DNA from: Daphnia carinata
Lineage: Eukaryota > Arthropoda > Branchiopoda > Diplostraca > Daphniidae
Assembly: GCF_022539665.2 (NCBI RefSeq)
Contig: NC_081339.1
Coordinates: 7,189,367-7,253,366 of the forward strand
Direction: 5' to 3'
DNA: 64,000 nt
The translations under genes were made by a program, and so were the position numbers. This document shows positions 47,617 through 60,839 of the stretch, one piece after another (positions within the stretch are counted from its first letter, which is position 1; every line of letters begins with the position of its first letter). The notes under the pieces are model-generated. The model made no database searches. It was given only the letters and a program-made list of their open reading frames with translations, and was not told where the DNA came from.

Positions 47617-49330
47617 AGGAGGGCAATCTCTGGGGCCGAAAAGGACACTGGACAACGAGGATCGCCGTCGCAGCCACTAGAATATCGCCCAGGATTCTGA
47701 GGTATATATTTAAAAATTTAGTGTTTAACTCTGTTTTTTTTTTAATTTTATGGGTCTAGAAGGGCCACATCACCATCCAAGGGGGACCGTTGGGCAACGA
47801 AGGTCACCGCCAAAATCCTAGCCTAAAGTTGCAAGGTATTTAAAAATTTAAAGTGTTTTTACCATGTTCGATGTATATATCTGTGTCTAGGAGGGTTGGC
47901 AACATCACCGAGGAAGGTTACTGGACGTCGGGGATCGCCGCCGAAGTCGCCAAGGATTGTCAGGTATTGCTTTAACGACTTTAAGTGTCTAATCGTTTTT
48001 TTTATGTATTTAGGGTGGTCCACATCACCGAAGAAGGCCACCGGACAACGAGGTTCGCTGTCGGAGCCTCCTCGATCGTCGCCCAAAATTGTCAAGTATT
48101 TCATTAAAAGTTTAAAGTTTTGAACTATAATTTTGTTTTGGTTTTATGCATTTAGCAGGGCTACACCACCATCGAAGAGGATGCGTGACATCGAGGATCG
48201 CCGCTGGAGCAACGAGATTGTCGGCACGGGTATTGAGGTATTTTTTAAAAAAACGTTGAAGAGTTTAATCATGTTTTTTTATATGTATGTAAGAAGGCCT
48301 CACCACCATCGAAGAGGACGTTGGACGCTGAAGAGGACGCTGAAGCACCGACATCGTCACCATGGATGTTCCAGGTATATGTGTTGTACATTTAATTGTC
48401 TAACCGTGTTTTTTTTTATTTATTTAGGAGGGTTGCATCATCGCCCAAGAGGACCATTGGACAACTAGATTCGTCGTCGGAAGTATCATAATTGTCGCCC
48501 AGAATAATCAAGTATTAAATTGAAAGTCTTAAGTTCTACGCTATGATTTTATTTGGTTTTTTATGTTTTTAGAGGGCTCCGCCACCATCGAAGAGGATGT
48601 TGGACGCTGACGGAGCCACCATGATCGTCGCCCAAAATTGTCAAGTATTTCGTTGTAAGTTTTAAGTGTTATACTGTGATCTTATTTTGCTCTTATGTAG
48701 TTAGAAGGGCATCAACACCATCGAAGAGGATACTGGTCATCGAGGATCGTCGCTGGAGCAACGAGGTCGTCACCGTGGATGTTGCAGGTACATGTTTACA
48801 CTTTTAAGTGTTTTTGGTGTTTTTTTAATGTATTTAGGATGGTCCACATAACCACCAGAGAGGGCCATAGGACAATGAAGTTTGTCGTTAGAGCTGCCGT
48901 GGTTGTCGCCCGAAATTGTCAAGTATTTGAAAGTATTAAATTTTACACCATGATTTTATGGGTTTTTTTTTCAGTCTTTAGGCGGGTCCTACCACCGAAG
49001 AGGACGCTGGAGCACCGAAGAGGACGCTGGAGCACCGAAGAGGACGCTGGAGCACCGAAGAGGACGCTGGAGCACCGAAGAGGACGCTGGAGCACCGAAG
49101 TCACGGATATTCAGGTATATTATTTTTAAATTTAATGTCTCACCATGTTTTTTTACGTACCGAGGAGGGCTCTACTACCACCGAAGAGGATCATTGGAAG
49201 AGGTTCGCGTCGGAGCTACCCGAAGAGGTATTTAATTGTGGTTTTAAGTTCTACACTATGATTTTAAGTAGGACGCTGGACCACACCGAAGAGGACCACT
49301 GGAGCGTGGACGCGGAAACAGAGAGCACCG
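47617..49330 (+). repeat. Exon-like tandem array (arm F2)
   Basis: Co-linear copy of the F1 array with the same unit order. The distal units after the minisatellite (49150-49330) are shortened and rearranged relative to F1 and R2. Confidence 0.75.
48994..49100 (+). repeat. 20-bp minisatellite (F2, 5 copies)
   Basis: Same 20-bp unit as in F1 but only five copies (48994-49093) plus a partial one. Either real copy-number change or assembly collapse. Confidence 0.95.
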
Positions 49331-50371
49331 AGTATTGCCAAATCGGCTTTCACTTACTTTATTTCGTATGATGATTTGTGTGATTAACAGATGTGTTTTC
49401 CTGTTCCTTTTTGAGCATTCTTTTCCCTCAAGCATTATTGCTTATGGTTTCGTTCACTGAGCATACAAATTCACTACACCTGCACCCATGGTTCATTCAC
49501 GGTTTGTTTGCATTTTTGCACCGGGTCGGGATTAGTGTTTTAGGTAATGTAGCCCTGCTTACATAGGTGTCACGCTAAGTATTCTTTTGGTGCAAGTTTA
49601 CGAATACTAACTGCTTTAGAAAAAAAAGGAAAACAAAATGAATTAATGGGCAACTTATTGTTGTCTTTTTAATATGGACTAGTGATTTGAAAAATAAGAA
49701 TACCAAAACAATCGCTTGTAATCGGGTTGCATACATCGATTGACCCGATAAAAGCATGATAGGAAATAACCCGTCTAACCTGCCCCATAAGCAGAAATGA
49801 CAACCCGCTCAGCAAAACCCGACCCGATCGCGCGGGGCTGTGAATCTGACCCTAGTCTTTCCTCCTTAACCTCCCCCTTCCTTTTACCAATTCGATGCTT
49901 TGCAATGCTGTCTCACATGGCTGCGCAAGCGCAAATAAAGCTCAGTCTTGTATGTGCAGAAAGGTTTTAAGCAAACCAAAAATACCGGTATACATCTGAC
50001 AATTTCATGTTAACCAAGTTTTATTTGACATTTAATCCAGCTATGAAAATTCTAGGATCTTGAGGACTTGCAGTGAACGCAAAGATATAGCAAAATCAAA
50101 CACCACTCACGAATGTCGCATCGTTAAAATTGAAGAGGATTAGAGTTCAACATGGCGACGAGAACACACCAAATGTAAAGCCTAGACCACAGAAGGGAAT
50201 TTCAATAAAATCCTAGAAATTTTCCTTGTGTTTGAAAAATAGACTAGACCTGTGAGTTGAATTACTGTATCTTTTTGTATCTTACATGATCCTCTGCTTT
50301 GCTTACAGGAATTTGCCACCATTTCAAGTACGTGTGTCTTGGAAGCAATTGTGAATGTTGTATGCTTTTAG

Positions 50372-52748
50372 TATACCGAGGAGGCACCTGCCAAGAAAAT
50401 AAAGCACAAAGTGATTAACATGTTCAGTTTTGTAACTTCACAGAAGGTGTACATGATTTCGTGCTTTGGTTGCTGTTAATCTTTTTAACGTTAAACATTT
50501 AATTTTAGGTGTCAAAGTCAAATGTGCTGAATATGCTCATATTTTTGCACAAATGAAAGAGAAAAGAAGGTGAAGTCCCTGGAGTTGCAGGTCTATGCTA
50601 AGAACTTAAGGTCCATGGAAAAGATGGAAAATGTAAGAATAATTATATGGTAGATTTTCACTTTAAGTAACTGTCATTCTATCCTTGTTGTCCCATATTG
50701 GTAAACAGGTCGAGCTCATCTTGGAACAAGGACAGTAAACAAGGACTTTCATTTAGGATATTCATAGAAGAATAATGGCCAATTTTTTTGGAAAGGACAT
50801 GCCTGAATCGTGAATAGAAGTTTTACAAGTAAATTTTCCATTGTTCCATGTCGCCTATTTAGGTGAATCATTTGGGGGGAGGAGATGTTAGTTAATCATA
50901 TCTCAATTTACAGGTAAAGATTGATGTTGACTAACAAGTTATCACATCTTCACATTTGCTAACATTATCTAGCCTTCTATAACATGATAGGGGTTAAAGA
51001 GAATGGATCCGACTGTGAGCATGATGATGCAACCTACCAACCTTTACCTTTTGCTGAGCTCTTTTGATAGCAAAGAATTCAATCTCACTTATCGGCTTTC
51101 TGCAGGCAAAAGTTGTCAACGATATTCCGAAATGCAAGTCTAAAGGGGGAAGTCTACTTAATATTTCTATTTATTTTTTTTTTATCTAGTCAGTTTCTTT
51201 TCCAATTGGGCTGTCATTGGAGTTCTGCAATTGCTCTTTGTTGCCGAGATAATCAACTGAGGTAAGCTATGCCTATAGTACCAACTAGTACTTCGCACGG
51301 GAGAAGCCTCCACCCAGCAACAGACGTCTTTTCCATTCGTTAGTTAAGTAAGTCACATATGTAGTGTGCGGAAACGGATAATTAACTTTTTTGTACAGGT
51401 ACTGAAGAAGGTGAAAAACATTGGAAGGCTTTCGAAACACGTGTTATTGAGCATAATGTCCTCATCGTGGCCAAACACTACACGCGTGTGGCAATGCAAA
51501 GGATGATTTCATCCGTGATTTTTCTATTGAGGAACACAGAAGAATATCTAATGTGGTGTACAGTTAAACTGTAACATCGTGCGTCGGCATTGACCCGATT
51601 TTTAAAACCTTTTTAAGGAGATTAGGTCCTCGATTACTGCTGATATACAGGTCAAAGATGAAATAGCGTTATTTATAGATATTCTTTCGGGTAATATAAG
51701 TTTTTCGCATTTCAGCCAACAGATGTCGACCCTACCGCTTTTGTGTCGGTGACTCGAGAGGACGTTCTGCTCTTGGATCTGACGAATTGTGGATATGAAT
51801 GTACAAAATCTTTGATGACTGGATTTGACACTCAGAACTGTTCCTGTTAGAAAGGTAAACATGAACATGGTCTTTAGTTTCTGTTATTCTTTTTTACATA
51901 AAATATTTTATTTGCGATCTATGTTGGAGTGGATCGAGGCTGATGCATACTTTCTTGTCATAATGCAAGAGAAATAGGGTAAAGTTGCTGAAGCTGCAGA
52001 CATTCTCCAAGAACGTCTGTTCAAGACCGATGATTCTATGGAAAAGCTAGAAAATGTAAGACTTACTAATTTTGGTTTTAATGTCAAATAATTCTGTCAT
52101 GCAATTCTCATGTTCTAATACCAGTGAACAGGTTGAGCTTATCCTGAAATGAATGAGATTGTTTTTTCTTCATCTGCACTCAGATCATTTTGAAGAAGAT
52201 AAGTGTCAGATTTGTTTTTAGAGAAACATGTGCTCAGTCTTAAAGTGAAATTTTTTCATGTAGGAATACTTTAACGTTGTTCCATTTGTCTTATTAAGCG
52301 TGGGAAGGTGGAGAGGAAATGTTGGTAAATTATTCATCATTGTGTAGATCCCTGATAGATGTTGACAAGAACAGGTATTACATCTCTACATTTGTTAACA
52401 TAATCAAGCCATGTACAACATAACAGTGATCCAAGAGAAAGAGCTTCTGCAATTGTTGGTGGTTGTCGAGCTGATGTTTCGCTGACACGCTGTGTCAATA
52501 GTACAAACTAGTATGGCGAAGGGAGAGACCTTCCTCCCGACAATGATATCATTAACATAGGTCAGTGCAGTAAATCACATTTATAGTAGAGAAAAACGTA
52601 CAAGTAACTTCTTTTTGCATAAGTTAATGAGGATGGCGAGAAACGGTGGAAAGTTACCGAATACGTCTTGTATAGAATGTCCGAATCATAGCCAAACACT
52701 ACAGCCTTGTGACGATCAATGGATGGTTGCCCACTTTGACTATTTTGT
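50372..52748 (+). pseudogene. PSMD12: PSMD12-derived pseudogene pair (arm F2)
   Basis: Direct counterpart of the F1 pair, nearly identical and with the same disabling changes, so they were inherited through arm duplication. Confidence 0.82.
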
Positions 52749-52803
52749 TGAGGGAACAGAAGAATTTCAATCCAATTTAATGTGCAGAAGGACTGACGTA
52801 CTC

Positions 52804-52837
<34 letters not shown>

Positions 52838-54204
52838 ATCCGGTTCTTAAATTTTTTTTAAATAGGTTGGGTGGTAGAGAAGAATCGCGATGCTATTCGA
52901 TAACACGAATGAGGCGGTTGAACACTTTGTAAACCTGGATTAGCTATGCAAATTAGATTGCATCACATCTGGAATTTAGCTGCGTGTAATGGGTTCAACA
53001 TATCAGCAGAAGTACATTTATTGCCAAAATTTTTTCGGAAATGTAATGTGTTGATGTGATTAATGCATTTTTACAGATAGACCAGAATAAGTCATTCAAT
53101 GAACTGGGCATTGGAATGTGGGAGAATGAGATATATTGCTATGGATTTGAAGAAATGGTAAGTGAAGGAGAAATGATCTAACACCAAAAGCCTATAAGAT
53201 TGAGCGTTGGCAGAACATTACAAGTGCGTTGTTGAAGGATAGGCAATGAAGTATGTTTCAAAAAATGGTGATTAATAATTCAGTAAGGAATTGCATAATG
53301 TTGCAAGTCTGGGGTAAAAGTTTACTGGTTTAGTTTTTTTTATTTTGATTTACGTGATAGGTTAAATCATATTAAAATTATTCGTTTAATATTCCTTTCC
53401 GATTGGGTGTACATAATACACGTGCCCACGGAAAAGATATATTACCCCGCGGAATAAAAATAATGCGTAAAACACGCAAAGCAATAATAAGCCTTTCCGA
53501 TTGGGTTTATTTAATACACTAGCCCACGAAAAGGATAAAATAACTTGAAGGAATAATAAAAATGCGCAAGAAAAACAAATGCAGGGTGTTGGGTTTATAA
53601 ATTGCACATATATTTAGCTTGCCGTTCATATGCCTTGCAAGAACGGAAATTTTATTTTAAAAGGGTTATTTTATTCGTGCTGTAATGATATTAACATATT
53701 GGTAAGTCTGGAGATATGCAAGACATTTTACTTGTGAACTGTAAAATGTATAAGGCGATATGTAGAAAGAGATGGGAGTTTTGGTAATTATAAATGGGCT
53801 TATATCAACCGTAAAATTCGGCAAAGGTATGCATTACAACAAGTACAGTAATTATACAAAGTATTTAGTAGAAATGTGGTATCGTTTTTATAATAATAAT
53901 TATGATATATTTATCTGCAAGTTGTAAATAAATGACTACAATAACACCAATAGTAATTTGTCAAAAAATTATTGTACTTACCAATATTACTATAATCTAA
54001 AGCTGTATCGTTTACATATTTACATCATGTTATACATTTCCTGTTTTCGGACCCGAACTTTCGACCTATAGCGTCCCATGCCGATACTCTGCATATGGCC
54101 ACCATCGACATACACAACTTTGACGTATCGATTAGCATATATTGTTAACCTAAGTAAATACGAGCACACAAATGTAGCTGCACAAATGTTCAATCAAGAT
54201 ATCC

Positions 54205-54695
54205 ATCAATGGCTCAGTTGTAGAGTGCTGACTTGGTATTTCAAAGGTCATTGGTTCAACTCCGAGGGTAGACATGGTGATAATAATCGTACCATGTGAA
54301 TTTGTTGTATTCCACCATTATTAAAAATCTATTAAAAGTTTGCATACTTATATGCACTACCTACACCACCGGGAGTTGAACTCTCAACCTTTCAGTTACA
54401 ATGCTACTCCTCTACCACTGAGCTACCATTGACACATTTCAATTCCATGACTCTGCCAATACACTAAATTAACTATCTCCAAGGTAGCATACGTAAAAAG
54501 GCCCTAAAAATCGACATATTGATTACAAGCAAGTAATGGCACAATGGTAAAGTGCTTGCGTCTGAATACATAGTGCTGTGGTTCAAATCCCAGATCATCC
54601 AATGTGAATAATTAAATGATTCCAACAGTTGGCCGAGTCGTTACATGACAGTTGTGGTTCAAGTCCCACAGTCTTACCGTAACGTCAATCATTAA
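54205..54695. repeat. tRNA-like cluster (F2)
   Basis: Direct copies of the F1 units: a near 54209-54280 (+), b near 54362-54436 (-), c near 54534-54605 (+) and d near 54630-54681 (+). Confidence 0.6.
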
Positions 54696-54915
54696 TGGCA
54701 AATGACGTTCGGCGAGGATAAAGGTAAGAGTAAGCCAAGGTTAATAAAATCCTGGCGGAGGTCAAGTCCGTATATCAGCCAAGGTTACGATAACCTTAAA
54801 GGATGACCTCCAACAAGCAAAGGACATGTCAAGGGTGAACTTGGGAAGTTAAATGTCGTACATTTGACATTGAAACTTTTTGAAGGTCAAATATATGACC
54901 TTGAAATATGGGATT

Positions 54916-55202
54916 TCATATCCCATATCCCGGATCTCATATCCCATATCCCATATCCCGGATTCCATATCCCATATCCCATATCCCATAACCCGGATTC
55001 CATATCCCATATACCGGATCCCATATCCCGGATTCCATATCCCATATCCCATATCCCATATCCCATATCCCATATCCCATATCCCATATCCCATATCCCA
55101 TATCCCATATCCCATATCCCATATCCCATATCCCATATCCCATATCCCATATCCCATATCCCATATCCCGGATTCCATATCCCATATCCAGGATCCCATA
55201 TT
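54916..55202. repeat. 7-bp satellite at palindrome centre 2
   Basis: Same heptamer satellite between F2 and R2, again with CCGGATY variants at the edges and a pure core. Confidence 0.97.
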
Positions 55203-55439
55203 TCAAGGTCGAATATTCGACCTTCAAAATTTTCAAGGTCATATATTTGACCTTCAAAAAGTTTCAATGTCAAATGTACGACCTTTCACACAAGTTCGTC
55301 CTTGACATGCATTGCTTGTTGGAGGTCATCCTTTAAGGTTACCGTAACCTTGGCTGTCATTCAGACTTGACCTCCGCCAGAAGTTTTTTAACCTTGGCTT
55401 ACTCTTACCTTTATCCTCGCCGAACGTCATTTGCCATTA

Positions 55440-55930
55440 ATGATTGACGTTACGGTAAGACTGTGGGACTTGAACCACAACTGTCATGTAACGACTCGGC
55501 CAACTGTTGGAATCATTTAATTATTCACATTGGATGATCTGGGATTTGAACCACAGCACTATGTATTCAGACGCAAGCACTTTACCGTTGTGCCATTACT
55601 TGCTTGTAATCAATATTTCGATTTTTAGAGCATTATTACGTATGCTACCTTGGAGATAGTTAATTTAGTGTATTGGCAGAGTCATGGAATTTAAATGTGT
55701 CAATGGTAGCTCAGTGGTAGAGGAGCAGCATTGTAACTGAAAGCTTTAGAGTTCAACTCCCGGTGGTGTAGGTAGTGCATATAAGTATGCAAACTTTTAA
55801 TAGATTTTTAATAATGGTGGAATACAACAAATTCACATGGTACGATTATTATCACCATGTCTACCCTCGGAGTTGAACCAATGACCTTTGAAATACCAAG
55901 TCAGCACTCTACAACTGAGCCATTGATGGA
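55440..55930. repeat. tRNA-like cluster (R2)
   Basis: Mirror copies of the F2 units. Unit b here (about 55700-55770, +) has several extra substitutions, including in the anticodon-arm region. Confidence 0.6.
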
Positions 55931-57392
55931 TATCTTGATTGAACATTTGTGCAGCTACATTTGTGTGCTCGTATTTACTTAGGTTAACAATATATGCTAA
56001 TCGATACGTCAAAGTTGTGTATGTCGATGGTGGCACATATGCAGAGTATCGGCATGGGACGCTATAGGTCGAAAGTTCGGGTCCGAAAACAGGAAATGTA
56101 TAACATGATGTAAATATGTAAACGATATAGCTTTAGATTATAGTAATATTGGTAAGTACAATAATTTTTTGACAAATTACTATTGGTGTTATTGTAGTCA
56201 TTTATTTACAACTTGCAGATAAATATATCACAATTATTATTATAAAAACGATACCCCATTTCTACTAAATACTTTGTATAATTACTGTACTTGTTATAAT
56301 GCATACCTTTGCCGAATTTTACGGTTGATATAAGCCCATTTATAATTACCAAAACTCCCATCTCTTTCTACATATCGCCTTATACATTTTACAGTTCACA
56401 AGTAAAATGTCTTGCATATCTCCAGACTTACCAATATGTTAATATCATTACAGCACGAATAAAATAACCCTTTTAAAATAAAATTTCCGTTCTTGCAAGG
56501 CATATGAACGGCAAGCTAAATATATGTGCAATTTATAAACCCAACACCCTGCATTTGTTTTTCTTGCGCATTTTTATTATTCCTTCAAGTTATTTTATCC
56601 TTTTCGTGGGCTAGTGTATTAAATAAACCCAATCGGAAAGGCTTATTATTGCTTTGCGTGTTTTACGCATTATTTTTATTCCGCGGGGTAATATATCTTT
56701 TCCGTGGGCACGTGTATTATGTACACCCAATCGGAAAGGAATATTAAACGAATAATTTTAATATGATTTAACCTATCACGTAAATCAAAATAAAAAAAAC
56801 TAAACCAGTAAACTTTTACCCCAGACTTGCAACATTATGCAATTCCTTACTGAATTATTAATCACCATTTTTTGAAACATACTTCATTGCCTATCCTTCA
56901 ACAACGCACTTGTAATGTTCTGCCAACGCTCAATCTTATAGGCTTTTGGTGTTAGATCATTTCTCCTTCACTTACCATTTCTTCAAATCCATAGCAATAT
57001 ATCTCATTCTCCCACATTCCAATGCCCAGTTCATTGAATGACTTATTCTGGTCTATCTGTAAAAATGCATTAATCACATCAACACATTACATTTCCGAAA
57101 AAATTTTGGCAATAAATGTACTTCTGCTGATATGTTGAACCCATTACACGCAGCTAAATTCCAGATGTGATGCAATCTAATTTGCATAGTTAATCCAGGT
57201 TTACAAAGTGTTCAACCGCCTCATTCGTGTTATCGAATAGCATCGCGATTCTTCTCTACCACCCAACCTATTTAAAATTTAAGAAAAAATTTTAAAAACC
57301 GGATAGGTTTTTTTTTTTTTTTTTTTTTTTTTTTACAGAGTACGTCAGTCCTTCTGCACATTAAATTGGATTGAAATTCTTCTGTTCCCTCA

Positions 57393-59768
57393 ACAAAATA
57401 GTCAAAGTGGGCAACCATCCATTGATCGTCACAAGGCTGTAGTGTTTGGCTATGATTCGGACATTCTATACAAGACGTATTCGGTAACTTTCCACCGTTT
57501 CTCGCCATCCTCATTAACTTATGCAAAAAGAAGTTACTTGTACGTTTTTCTCTACTATAAATGTGATTTACTGCACTGACCTATGTTAATGATATCATTG
57601 TCGGGAGGAAGGTCTCTCCCTTCGCCATACTAGTTTGTACTATTGACACAGCGTGTCAGCGAAACATCAGCTCGACAACCACCAACAATTGCAGAAGCTC
57701 TTTCTCTTGGATCACTGTTATGTTGTACATGGCTTGATTATGTTAACAAATGTAGAGATGTAATACCTGTTCTTGTCAACATCTATCAGGGATCTACACA
57801 ATGATGAATAATTTACCAACATTTCCTCTCCACCTTCCCACGCTTAATAAGACAAATGGAACAACGTTAAAGTATTCCTACATGAAAAAATTTCACTTTA
57901 AGACTGAGCACATGTTTCTCTAAAAACAAATCTGACACTTATCTTCTTCAAAATGATCTGAGTGCAGATGAAGAAAAAACAATCTCATTCATTTCAGGAT
58001 AAGCTCAACCTGTTCACTGGTATTAGAACATGAGAATTGCATGACAGAATTATTTGACATTAAAACCAAAATTAGTAAGTCTTACATTTTCTAGCTTTTC
58101 CATAGAATCATCGGTCTTGAACAGACGTTCTTGGAGAATGTCTGCAGCTTCAGCAACTTTACCCTATTTCTCTTGCATTATGACAAGAAAGTATGCATCA
58201 GCCTCGATCCACTCCAACATAGATCGCAAATAAAATATTTTATGTAAAAAAGAATAACAGAAACTAAAGACCATGTTCATGTTTACCTTTCTAACAGGAA
58301 CAGTTCTGAGTGTCAAATCCAGTCATCAAAGATTTTGTACATTCATATCCACAATTCGTCAGATCCAAGAGCAGAACGTCCTCTCGAGTCACCGACACAA
58401 AAGCGGTAGGGTCGACATCTGTTGGCTGAAATGCGAAAAACTTATATTACCCGAAAGAATATCTATAAATAACGCTATTTCATCTTTGACCTGTATATCA
58501 GCAGTAATCGAGGACCTAATCTCCTTAAAAAGGTTTTAAAAATCGGGTCAATGCCGACGCACGATGTTACAGTTTAACTGTACACCACATTAGATATTCT
58601 TCTGTGTTCCTCAATAGAAAAATCAAGGATGAAATCATCCTTTGCATTGCCACACGCGTGTAGTGTTTGGCCACGATGAGGACATTATGCTCAATAACAC
58701 GTGTTTCGAAAGCCTTCCAATGTTTTTCACCTTCTTCAGTACCTGTACAAAAAAGTTAATTATCCGTTTCCGCACACTACATATGTGACTTACTTAACTA
58801 ACGAATGGAAAAGACGTCTGTTGCTGGGTGGAGGCTTCTCCCGTGCGAAGTACTAGTTGGTACTATAGGCATAGCTTACCTCAGTTGATTATCTCGGCAA
58901 CAAAGAGCAATTGCAGAACTCCAATGACAGCCCAATTGGAAAAGAAACTGACTAGATAAAAAAAAAATAAATAGAAATATTAAGTAGACTTCCCCCTTTA
59001 GACTTGCATTTCGGAATATCGTTGACAACTTTTGCCTGCAGAAAGCCGATAAGTGAGATTGAATTCTTTGCTATCAAAAGAGCTCAGCAAAAGGTAAAGG
59101 TTGGTAGGTTGCATCATCATGCTCACAGTCGGATCCATTCTCTTTAACCCCTATCATGTTATAGAAGGCTAGATAATGTTAGCAAATGTGAAGATGTGAT
59201 AACTTGTTAGTCAACATCAATCTTTACCTGTAAATTGAGATATGATTAACTAACATCTCCTCCCCCAAATGATTCACCTAAATAGGCGACATGGAACAAT
59301 GGAAAATTTACTTGTAAAACTTCTATTCACGATTCAGGCATGTCCTTTCCAAAAAAATTGGCCATTATTCTTCTATGAATATCCTAAATGAAAGTCCTTG
59401 TTTACTGTCCTTGTTCCAAGATGAGCTCGACCTGTTTACCAATATGGGACAACAAGGATAGAATGACAGTTACTTAAAGTGAAAATCTACCATATAATTA
59501 TTCTTACATTTTCCATCTTTTCCATGGACCTTAAGTTCTTAGCATAGACCTGCAACTCCAGGGACTTCACCTTCTTTTCTCTTTCATTTGTGCAAAAATA
59601 TGAGCATATTCAGCACATTTGACTTTGACACCTAAAATTAAATGTTTAACGTTAAAAAGATTAACAGCAACCAAAGCACGAAATCATGTACACCTTCTGT
59701 GAAGTTACAAAACTGAACATGTTAATCACTTTGTGCTTTATTTTCTTGGCAGGTGCCTCCTCGGTATA
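57393..59768 (-). pseudogene. PSMD12: PSMD12-derived pseudogene pair (arm R2)
   Basis: Reverse-complement counterpart of the F2 pair, with the same order and lesions. Confidence 0.82.
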
Positions 59769-60839
59769 CTAAAAGCATACAACATTCACAATTGCTTCCA
59801 AGACACACGTACTTGAAATGGTGGCAAATTCCTGTAAGCAAAGCAGAGGATCATGTAAGATACAAAAAGATACAGTAATTCAACTCACAGGTCTAGTCTA
59901 TTTTTCAAACACAAGGAAAATTTCTAGGATTTTATTGAAATTCCCTTCTGTGGTCTAGGCTTTACATTTGGTGTGTTCTCGTCGCCATGTTGAACTCTAA
60001 TCCTCTTCAATTTTAACGATGCGACATTCGTGAGTGGTGTTTGATTTTGCTATATCTTTGCGTTCACTGCAAGTCCTCAAGATCCTAGAATTTTCATAGC
60101 TGGATTAAATGTCAAATAAAACTTGGTTAACATGAAATTGTCAGATGTATACCGGTATTTTTGGTTTGCTTAAAACCTTTCTGCACATACAAGACTGAGC
60201 TTTATTTGCGCTTGCGCAGCCATGTGAGACAGCATTGCAAAGCATCGAATTGGTAAAAGGAAGGGGGAGGTTAAGGAGGAAAGACTAGGGTCAGATTCAC
60301 AGCCCCGCGCGATCGGGTCGGGTTTTGCTGAGCGGGTTGTCATTTCTGCTTATGGGGCAGGTTAGACGGGTTATTTCCCTATCATGCTTTTATCGGGTTG
60401 ACAATCGATGTATGCAACCCGATTACAAGCGATTGTTTTGGTATTCTTATTTTTCAAATCACTAGTCCATATTAAAAAGACAACAATAAGTTGCCCATTA
60501 ATTCATTTTGTTTTCCTTTTTTTTTCTAAAGCAGTTAGTATTCGTAAACTTGCACCAAAAGAATACTTAGCGTGACACCTATGTAAGCAGGGCTACATTA
60601 CCTAAAACACTAATCCCGACCCGGTGCAAAAATGCAAACAAACCGTGAATGAACCATGGGGTGCAGGTGTAGTGAATTTGTATGCTCAGTGAACGGTGAA
60701 ACCATAAGCAATAATGCTTGAGGGAAAAGAATGGGAATCAAAAAGGAACGAAGGAAACACATCTGTTAATCACACAAATCATCATACGAAATAAAGTAAG
60801 TGAAAGCCGATTTGGCAATACTCAACCGTACCATCTCTG

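Larger units (their letters stand above)
46858..55066 (+). repeat. Palindrome arm F2
   Basis: Second forward arm, co-linear with F1 from F1-equivalent 32812 to the centre, with the same internal modules. It differs by a shorter 20-bp minisatellite and a cluster of small deletions near 49180-49330 and 49395-49745. The axis with R2 is near 55066: 53386 pairs with 56747, and 51602 with 58539. Confidence 0.9.
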
